Shown one piece after another: positions 58,325-64,000 of a DNA stretch of 64,000 bases. The notes under the pieces were generated by a model. That model did no database searches, was not told the DNA's origin, and was given only the letters and a program-made list of their open reading frames with translations. The position numbers were made by a program, and so were the translations under genes. Source of the stretch: Bacteroidales bacterium (GTDB lineage: Bacteria > Bacteroidota > Bacteroidia > Bacteroidales > BM520); assembly GCA_016285515.1 (NCBI GenBank), contig JAEEQW010000010.1:1-64000 (forward strand), given 5' to 3'. How positions within the stretch are numbered: the first letter of the stretch is position 1; each line of letters starts with the position of its first letter.

Positions 58325-59704
58325 TTAACTGTCCTCACATAATTTAATGAATTCCTTGTCAACTCCAAGTAGTTCTGCAATGCGCAGCGCTTCCTGCGGT
58401 ACGTCATCGTCATATATTTCGGTCAGGGAATAATCGATATACATGTTGATATTGTTGATTGTCAGAGTGACACCTTTAGGAATGGAGGTCAGTCCCTTGA
58501 CTCGCAGTCTTCTTGTTGGATAGCTGATATCGCTGTAGTGTGAGGATATAAGCCCTCTTATGTTATGTCTGTCAAGAAAATTAAGCGTGGCGCTCACTAT
58601 CTTTTTACCTTCCACAGGATTTGTTGTGCGTGCCAGTTCGTCAATCAGTACAAGTGCGTTAATCCCGTTATTGACTTGCGAGACGATTTCGTTCACCTTC
58701 AATATTTCTGCGGCAAATGACGAGAGCCCTTTCATGTCGTTGTCGTTTTCGTCCATGCATATTGCTATTGCATCCACCAATGAAACCGACGCTTTTGAGG
58801 CTGGAACGAAGAAACCGTACTGAGTGAGATATTGTGCCATGGCTATTGTTTTCAGAAGAACTGTTTTACCCGACATATTGGCACCGGTTATCAGACATGG
58901 TTTTTTGTACAGTGTAATGTCAATTGGCTGAAATTTCAACGCCTTTTCTTCCAATGCACAGGCAATCATCGGATTAAATAATCCTACAAACGATGTCGGA
59001 TTATCTGTGCCCACAATGTCCGGACGTGTCAGATTACGGTCAAATGCCTGTTCCGCTTTGGCAAGCAGTATGTCAAGTTCAACGATGGCATTGATGGCTT
59101 CACGGATAGGCTTGACATGTTGTTTGAGTTTTTGTGAAAGTACAGCCCTTATTTCGTCTTCCTTGACTCCTTCCTCAAAGCGGAGCTGCTCTTCTTTGTC
59201 CCTGTCCTTGTCAGCTACGGCAATGCGTATTTTCTTGCGTATGGCTGCAAGTTCCTCTGAGTATGAGTCGTAAACGTAAAAACTTGGTATGTTGGTGTGG
59301 TCTGGGTCGAGTATTTCAACGGTTTCGGACAGGTTGGGGAAGTTGACTATGGCAATGTTTAGCGAATTGTAGATGTTTCTGATTTCATTGCTGAGGATGC
59401 AGAAACTTTTTACTTCAAACAACTCTATATCGCCAAGTATGGTATTGTTTCCGATGTTTGCAAGAGTGCCGTCAATATCTCTGACTTGGCATAGCTTCAT
59501 CCCGAAATCGCTGATTATCTTGTTGTTCCGTTTAATTATATTAAATAGTGTTTCTATTTTGTCGTATGTGTCGTTGATATATGTTGAATCTGAACAGAAA
59601 GGAGTGTCAAGCAGGTGTTTCAGTGTTATCGGTGACTGGATATTGAGGTTGTCAACCATATATTTGAACGACGGTAGGGTGTTGTAAGTGTTTCTTAGAA
59701 GCAT
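58325..59704 (-). CDS. kamC: MutS-related ATPase of the lysine-fermentation cluster
   Basis: A 459-residue protein with a MutS-like C-terminal ATPase: Walker A GANMSGKT (274-281), Walker B LVLIDELAR (about 351-359) and an SSHYSD segment like the MutS H-loop. It lacks the mismatch-binding domains of MutS1. The order kamA-kamB-kamC, with 6 bp between kamB and kamC, is that of lysine fermenters. KamB/KamC are thought to support the cobalamin-dependent beta-lysine 5,6-aminomutase, perhaps as a reactivating factor; that role is inference. A general MutS2-type DNA role is less likely because there is no Smr domain. Confidence 0.8.
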   Translation of the reverse strand: MLLRNTYNTLPSFKYMVDNLNIQSPITLKHLLDTPFCSDSTYINDTYDKIETLFNIIKRNNKIISDFGMKLCQVRDIDGTLANIGNNTILGDIELFEVKSFCILSNEIRNIYNSLNIAIVNFPNLSETVEILDPDHTNIPSFYVYDSYSEELAAIRKKIRIAVADKDRDKEEQLRFEEGVKEDEIRAVLSQKLKQHVKPIREAINAIVELDILLAKAEQAFDRNLTRPDIVGTDNPTSFVGLFNPMIACALEEKALKFQPIDITLYKKPCLITGANMSGKTVLLKTIAMAQYLTQYGFFVPASKASVSLVDAIAICMDENDNDMKGLSSFAAEILKVNEIVSQVNNGINALVLIDELARTTNPVEGKKIVSATLNFLDRHNIRGLISSHYSDISYPTRRLRVKGLTSIPKGVTLTINNINMYIDYSLTEIYDDDVPQEALRIAELLGVDKEFIKLCEDS

Positions 59705-59710
59705 AGTTGG

Positions 59711-60727
59711 TTATTGTATTCTTTTAATATCATAAACGGGAATGTTGATGGCATTGCTTAGTGCGTCACGCATTTTGTCGGAGTTTAGAAAATAACCGGA
59801 AGGGGAGAACGGATTGATAGTGATTGCAATAAGGTTGGATTTTTCCACAACGGAGATTTTACCGCCTTTTCTCATGAACGTACTTATGGTTTCCGGTGCG
59901 GCAAATAATCTTGTGAAGTCTTTGGCTATCAGTGTGAAACTTTCGGTGTTCTTTTGGGTTTTCAGTTTGTTTATCAAAGAGTCAGAGATGATCCCTGGTG
60001 TGTAAATGGTATGTCCGTACCTGAAGATGTCGGATGTGGTTGAGTTGAGCATAAGAGCTGACTTTACGTGCAGGTCATGAATTTCGTTATCGGTGTCGAT
60101 GGCATAAAGTCCGTTGGGTAAGTCTTTAAGTTTTTCGCATAGGCTTTCATCTGCTTGTGGCAGCGATATCATGTTAAAGACGAATTTAGTTTTGTTGACA
60201 AGCTCCTGGATGTTTATTGAAACAGCGGCTCCCGTAGCCAATATCATGGCATCTGTGACGGCTGGTGCGCCAAGGCTCAGACGTGACAATGCTCCATCAA
60301 CGATTGTCAGGTCGCAGTTGTATTTGTTCTTGATTTCGTTGAGCAGTCGTTTGAGGTTGTGGGTGTCGGGTGGTCCTGACAGCATCACTTTACCTGTATT
60401 TATGGCTTTGGCCACAACCAGACGTCCCATGGCAGTGGATGCGTAGTTGAGGATGTCGATGATTTTGGCGGTGATTCTTTTCTGTCTGTAAAGTTTTTCT
60501 GAGGTGACGAAGATGTCGCCATCGTAGATTGTGACCTCGGGTTTTTGCGTTTTGTAAACTTGGTCAACGGTTTCGCCGTCAATGCCTATTGAAGTAACGG
60601 CTACAGAGCATGGGTAGTTCTGTAGCCGTTTAAGAGTATAGTTGAGGCATTCTGTTTTGCCTGTGTTCTTTTCGAGTCCTACAATGGAAAGGCTGTTATA
60701 TTTTAAGATTCCTTCGATAAACGGCAT
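59711..60727 (-). CDS. kamB: KamB-like P-loop protein of the lysine-fermentation cluster
   Basis: A 338-residue protein with an N-terminal P-loop-like motif ([10 protein letters not shown], residues 16-25) and an internal [15 protein letters not shown] and [10 protein letters not shown] stretch. It starts 25 bp inside the end of kamA and is followed closely by kamC. Position and sequence fit KamB, an ATP/GTP-binding protein of the lysine pathway with no firmly established activity. A partner role with KamC in maintaining the 5,6-aminomutase is inferred. Confidence 0.78.
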   Translation of the reverse strand: MPFIEGILKYNSLSIVGLEKNTGKTECLNYTLKRLQNYPCSVAVTSIGIDGETVDQVYKTQKPEVTIYDGDIFVTSEKLYRQKRITAKIIDILNYASTAMGRLVVAKAINTGKVMLSGPPDTHNLKRLLNEIKNKYNCDLTIVDGALSRLSLGAPAVTDAMILATGAAVSINIQELVNKTKFVFNMISLPQADESLCEKLKDLPNGLYAIDTDNEIHDLHVKSALMLNSTTSDIFRYGHTIYTPGIISDSLINKLKTQKNTESFTLIAKDFTRLFAAPETISTFMRKGGKISVVEKSNLIAITINPFSPSGYFLNSDKMRDALSNAINIPVYDIKRIQ

Positions 60728-61983
60728 TTGAATCTTTCTTTTCTATCGAGTATTGTGGGTTCGAGTGACATTCTTTGCCCTTCATGGAGTGAGGCCACGC
60801 CTTCGCTGAAGCCTGCAATGTTTTCCTTTCTCTTTCGTTCACATTCAGGGCAATGGCATTCTCCCACGTAATCGGCAGGTTCGGTGTATGTGGTGATTAC
60901 CCCTTCAAAGTTGCGCAATACCACCTTATGTGGACTCTGTGAGATGACGTAGTTAGGCATGACAGGGGTCTTGCCGCCTCCGCCTGGAGCATCGATGACG
61001 AAAGTTGGTACTGCAAAGCCTGAGGTATGACCTCTGAGAGCTTCGATGATTTCTATGCCTTTGGAAACAGGTGTGCGGAAGTGCTCAAGTCCCATAGAAA
61101 GATCGCATTGGTAAATGTAGTACGGACGGACTCTGATTTTTACGAGCTTGCGTACCAAGTCTTTCATTACGTATGTGCAGTCGTTGACACCTCTGAGCAG
61201 TACCGACTGGTTGCCGAGAGGTATGCCTGCATTGGCAAGACGTTCACACGCAGCTGATGATTCCGGAGTTATTTCATGCGGATGGTTGAAGTGAGTGTTG
61301 ACCCATATCGGATGATATTTCTTCAGCATGTTGCAGAGATTGTCGGTAATTCTTTGTGGACATACGACAGGAGTACGAGTGCCAAGACGGATTATCTCAA
61401 CGTGTGGGATGGCTCTCAGTCTTTGAATTATCGATTCGAGCATGTTGTCATTGACCATGAGTGCATCACCGCCTGAAAGAAGGACATCCCGGACCTGTGG
61501 AGTGCGTGCGATGTAGTCAATGCCCTGCTGAATCCTGTCGGCAGGTGACTGGCAGTCGTGTTGCCCTGCAAACCGTCTTCTTGTACAGTGACGACAATAC
61601 ATCGAACACATGTCGGTTATAAGGAACAGAACTCTGTCGGGATATCTGTGAGTAAGTCCCGGTACTGGTGAATCCTCGTCTTCACTTAACGGGTCCAGCA
61701 AATCGGCCTTTGATATATGGGTTTCGGTGATGGTTGGAATACACTGTCTTCTGATTGGGTCATACGGATCGTTCTGGTCAATGAGACTGAGATAATAAGG
61801 TGTAATTGCCATACGGAGAGTCTTCAGTGATTCTCTGATGCCCTCTTCTTCCTCTTCGGTGAGTTTTACATACTTTTTCAGCTCATCTAACGTCTCTATA
61901 CGATTCTTAACCTGCCATTTCCAGTCGTTCCACTGTTCATCGGTGACATCTGGAAATAACTGTTTTCTTCTGTTTTCTACCAT
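60703..61983 (-). CDS. kamA: L-lysine 2,3-aminomutase
   Basis: A 426-residue radical-SAM, PLP enzyme that converts L-lysine to L-beta-lysine in the first step of lysine fermentation. The radical-SAM motif is CSMYCRHC (Cys126, 130, 133). Asp294 and Asp331 correspond to the two acids that hold the lysine side-chain amine, and Lys338 (APGGGGKTP) to the PLP lysine. The C-terminal Zn motif is CHCPEC. These mark it as a true KAM rather than EpmB or a glutamate mutase. It leads the kamA-kamB-kamC operon. kamD/E, kdd, kce and kal are not in the window. Confidence 0.93.
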   Translation of the reverse strand: MVENRRKQLFPDVTDEQWNDWKWQVKNRIETLDELKKYVKLTEEEEEGIRESLKTLRMAITPYYLSLIDQNDPYDPIRRQCIPTITETHISKADLLDPLSEDEDSPVPGLTHRYPDRVLFLITDMCSMYCRHCTRRRFAGQHDCQSPADRIQQGIDYIARTPQVRDVLLSGGDALMVNDNMLESIIQRLRAIPHVEIIRLGTRTPVVCPQRITDNLCNMLKKYHPIWVNTHFNHPHEITPESSAACERLANAGIPLGNQSVLLRGVNDCTYVMKDLVRKLVKIRVRPYYIYQCDLSMGLEHFRTPVSKGIEIIEALRGHTSGFAVPTFVIDAPGGGGKTPVMPNYVISQSPHKVVLRNFEGVITTYTEPADYVGECHCPECERKRKENIAGFSEGVASLHEGQRMSLEPTILDRKERFKCRLSKES

Positions 61984-62030
61984 AATTTATATAATTATAT
62001 TAACTACTAATAATATTTTGGAACAATCTG

Positions 62031-62061
62031 CAAAGATATACTTTTTTTTTCAATCTTCCAA
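62031..62061 (-). promoter_or_regulatory. Promoter of the kamABC operon
   Basis: On the minus strand TTG (62059-62061), a 20-bp spacer and TATCTTTG (62031-62038) fit the Bacteroidetes consensus. The kamA ATG is 47 bp downstream. Confidence 0.75.
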
Positions 62062-62132
62062 TTTTCTCGAACACAATCATTGTACCGTAATGTGGATGGT
62101 TGGAGCTTAAATTGCCAAAGGAATTGTCACAA

Positions 62133-62162
62133 TTGGGCTCATTAAAAATTTTCCTATATTTG
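62133..62162 (+). promoter_or_regulatory. Promoter of pnuC
   Basis: TTG (62133-62135), a 19-bp spacer and TATATTTG (62155-62162), 22 bp before the pnuC ATG, give a near-ideal Bacteroidetes promoter. Confidence 0.78.
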
Positions 62163-62184
62163 CAATGTAAAATAATTATCCATA

Positions 62185-62946
62185 ATGAAGAAATTTCTGA
62201 AATTTTTCACACCATTCGAGTGGTTCTTGTTGCTGACAATCATAACGTTGACTATAATCGCTTCATCATTCACCCCAAACTCTACATTTGCTGAAAGCTT
62301 CTTCACAATTGAAACCCTTTCGGCAATCTGCGGTGTCATAAACGTTGTCCTTGCCGCCAAAGGCCATATTTCCAATTTTGCGTTTGGCATAATCCAGTGC
62401 GCTCTGTATGCTTTCTGCTGCTACAGGGAAAGTGTCTATGGCAACGCCGTCTTGTATTCTCTGTATTTCCTGCCGATGCAGTTTGTAGGCTATTTCTCGT
62501 GGAGAAAGAAATTGAAAAGCGACGGCAGTAATGAGGTGGTGTCGAGATTTATGAACCTCCGACAGTCGATAATCGCTTATTCCATAACTCTTGCCGCCAT
62601 CGTTGCATTGTATTTCATACTGAAATATGTTAACGGCCAGGCTGCCATTTTCGATGCCGCGTCAACAGTTTTCAATATCGTTGCCATGGTGATGATGGTA
62701 AAAGGCTTTACCGACCAGTGGTATCTTTGGATTCTGGTCAATATCTCCTCCTTGGGTATATGGGCTTATAAGGCCTTGAAAGGTGATGCAGAGGCAGTTT
62801 CACCTACCAATTTGATTTTCTGTGCAATGTGGTTTGTATATCTGCTCAATTCCATCCACGGACTTATTGTTTGGAAACGTAATGCGGTTTCCAATGAAGA
62901 ATATAAAAGCATTGACACGTCAAAGAAAATTGTAAGAAATGAATAG
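62185..62946 (+). CDS. pnuC: PnuC-family transporter (probably nicotinamide riboside)
   Basis: A 253-residue inner-membrane protein with about seven helices. PnuC-family motifs are VINVVLAAKGHISNFAFGI, FLPMQFVGYFSWRKK and the late TDQWYLWILVNISSLGIWAY. Full-length PnuC size, and the absence of a thiamine riboswitch, favour nicotinamide riboside uptake for NAD salvage. The kinase NadR/NrK is not adjacent. The stop overlaps the downstream glycosidase start by 8 bp. Confidence 0.85.
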   Translation: MKKFLKFFTPFEWFLLLTIITLTIIASSFTPNSTFAESFFTIETLSAICGVINVVLAAKGHISNFAFGIIQCALYAFCCYRESVYGNAVLYSLYFLPMQFVGYFSWRKKLKSDGSNEVVSRFMNLRQSIIAYSITLAAIVALYFILKYVNGQAAIFDAASTVFNIVAMVMMVKGFTDQWYLWILVNISSLGIWAYKALKGDAEAVSPTNLIFCAMWFVYLLNSIHGLIVWKRNAVSNEEYKSIDTSKKIVRNE

Positions 62947-64000
62947 AAGAACCTTTTTGAAAAGCAGCCTGATGCTGTCGTTAGGTATGATGCTTGAATC
63001 GAGGATGAGACTTGTGGCTGGAAATGCTGATAAGATTGTGAATGCTGTTGGTGACAAGGGACTGAGTGCAAGGGAATTATATGGATTGTTCCAAAATCCA
63101 ACTTCCGAATACAGACCTTTTGTACGCTGGTGGTGGAACGGTGACAAAGTGGAACCCAAAGAGATTATACGGGAACTGCACCTGCTTAAGGAAGCGGGAA
63201 TCGGTGGCGTTGAGATTAATCCGGTGGCGTTTCCTTCCGATACTGATGACTTAGGAATAAGGTCTTTGACATGGCTCAGCAATGAGTGGATTGACATGCT
63301 CAAAGTCGCTTTCGATGAAACCAAGTCTCTTGATATGATTGCCGACTTGATAGTAGGTTCCGGCTGGCCTTTCGGAGCTGAATATCTTGAGGGCGATGAA
63401 CGGGCTTCCATTGTCGTCAATTATGCTGAAAAGGTTACCGGCCCGGTCGATTATGAAATATCACGTGACGGAATTTTCGCCTCCGCTGACCCGAATATCA
63501 GCTCACCATTTCAGGGAAGGAAGATGAAACTCCTGTCTTTAAGGTTGTACCCGAATCCTTGTAACAGCATCAGCGAAGGCATCGACATGATGCAGTATGA
63601 AAACAACGGGTCCTTCAAAATCAGAGTTCCTGAAGGCAGGCATACTGTGGCTGCGTTGGTGGAAATTTCCGGTTTCCTGCAGGTTATTCTCGGTGCTCCC
63701 GGAGCAAGCGGTCCTGTCCTCAATCATTTCAACAGGGAGGCAGTGAGCAAGTATCTCAACAATATGTCCGACACTATCCAGAACAGAATCGGTCCGCTTT
63801 CAAATTATGTAAGGTCTTTGTTTACGGACAGTATGGAACTCGAGGGTGCCAACTGGTCGTTCAATATGAGAGAGGAATTCAGAAAACGCTGTGGCTACGA
63901 TGTGCTTCCGTATCTGCCTTTTATCTTGTTTAAAATAGGTAGCATGGGCAATGCAGTAAATTACGATGCAGTTGTGCCTGTGACTGACGATTTCAATGAG
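62939..64000 (+). CDS. GH106-like glycosyl hydrolase (alpha-L-rhamnosidase family), 5' part with Tat-like signal
   Basis: Open from ATG 62939 for 354 codons to the window edge with no stop. The N-terminus MNRRTFLKSSLMLSLGMML has the twin-arginine motif RRTFLK followed by a hydrophobic stretch, as in Tat signals. FRPFVRWWWNGD-like (YRPFVRWWWNGDKV), KEAGIGGVEINPVAF and IVGSGWPFGAEYL are typical of the GH106 and related rhamnosidase-like family. Rhamnose release from plant or bacterial glycans is inferred. The catalytic C-terminal part is outside the window. Confidence 0.8.
   Translation, partial: MNRRTFLKSSLMLSLGMMLESRMRLVAGNADKIVNAVGDKGLSARELYGLFQNPTSEYRPFVRWWWNGDKVEPKEIIRELHLLKEAGIGGVEINPVAFPSDTDDLGIRSLTWLSNEWIDMLKVAFDETKSLDMIADLIVGSGWPFGAEYLEGDERASIVVNYAEKVTGPVDYEISRDGIFASADPNISSPFQGRKMKLLSLRLYPNPCNSISEGIDMMQYENNGSFKIRVPEGRHTVAALVEISGFLQVILGAPGASGPVLNHFNREAVSKYLNNMSDTIQNRIGPLSNYVRSLFTDSMELEGANWSFNMREEFRKRCGYDVLPYLPFILFKIGSMGNAVNYDAVVPVTDDFNE

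Noticed and set aside
58325-59704. Annotation as a DNA mismatch-repair MutS
   Set aside because: The mismatch-recognition and Smr domains are missing, and the gene is in operon with kamA-kamB.
1-64000. CRISPR arrays, integrons, prophage or conjugation genes
   Set aside because: No regularly spaced repeats, integrase, phage structural or transfer genes were seen. The only repeat cluster is the element at 53327-53607.

Overview
The window looks like chromosomal DNA of an anaerobic member of the Bacteroidales. The evidence is: promoters with the TAnnTTTG -7 box (often TATCTTTG or TACTTTTG) and almost no Shine-Dalgarno sites; a TonB-dependent receptor; a protein with a type IX secretion C-terminal sorting domain; DUF4199, DUF5686 and PnuT families; and signal peptides that all appear to be cleaved just before glutamine. 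No ribosomal RNA or species marker is present, so I do not name a genus. The metabolism (Ptb/Buk, KamABC, an NfnAB fusion, a hydrogenase-like sensor, cysteate synthase) fits an asaccharolytic or mixed gut fermenter.

Layout. 1-3.5 kb: start of a GC-rich lipoprotein-like gene and a large T9SS cargo protein. 3.6-3.8 kb: two tRNA-Leu genes. 4-9 kb: coaX, nnr and glycerate kinase, then a C69 dipeptidase. 9-16 kb: cysteate synthase, an unknown gene, ftsE with a DUF6873-like gene, and a TPP riboswitch controlling an outer-membrane receptor and the thiamine transporter pnuT. 16-25 kb: DUF5686 protein, GH2 enzyme, rfbD, nagB, an SPFH protein, a secreted unknown, tRNA-Lys, a Sua5/YciO-family gene and the SRP RNA. 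25-33 kb: DUF4199, a GT2 glycosyltransferase, the GDP-heptose genes gmhA-hddC-gmhB (no kinase), a solute:sodium symporter, GDPD, a soluble TonB C-terminal domain protein and a YfcC-type carrier.

33-42 kb is the most interesting core. A fused NfnAB transhydrogenase is followed by a hydrogenase-like sensor (two ferredoxin clusters, H-cluster domain, Fes [4Fe-4S] domain, PAS) and a SpoIIE phosphatase in one operon. Next come an outer-membrane protein and two tandem phosphate butyryltransferases with butyrate kinase. The sensor keeps only part of the H-cluster signature: by eye the cysteine that bridges to the [2Fe] site is proline. It may therefore be a redox or iron-sulphur sensor rather than an H2-oxidising enzyme.

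42-51.5 kb is a housekeeping operon (OM protein, TPR protein, lptC, glutaminyl cyclase-like M28 enzyme, fused HPRT-adenylate kinase, obg, DUF1232), followed by mnmA and ychF. 51.5-54.1 kb is an accessory island: a type III restriction enzyme remnant, a DUF4143 ATPase, a roughly 280-bp MITE-like element with helically phased repeats, and an unidentified coding fragment. 54-62 kb holds a core-deleted methyltransferase-like gene, mfd, yraN and the lysine-fermentation genes kamC-kamB-kamA. 62-64 kb holds pnuC and the start of a Tat-signalled GH106-like enzyme.

Lysine 2,3-aminomutase (KamA), the Ptb/Buk ATP-forming step and NfnAB could belong to one lysine-to-butyrate fermentation. The intermediate steps (kamDE, kdd, kce, kal, butyryl-CoA dehydrogenase) are not in this window.
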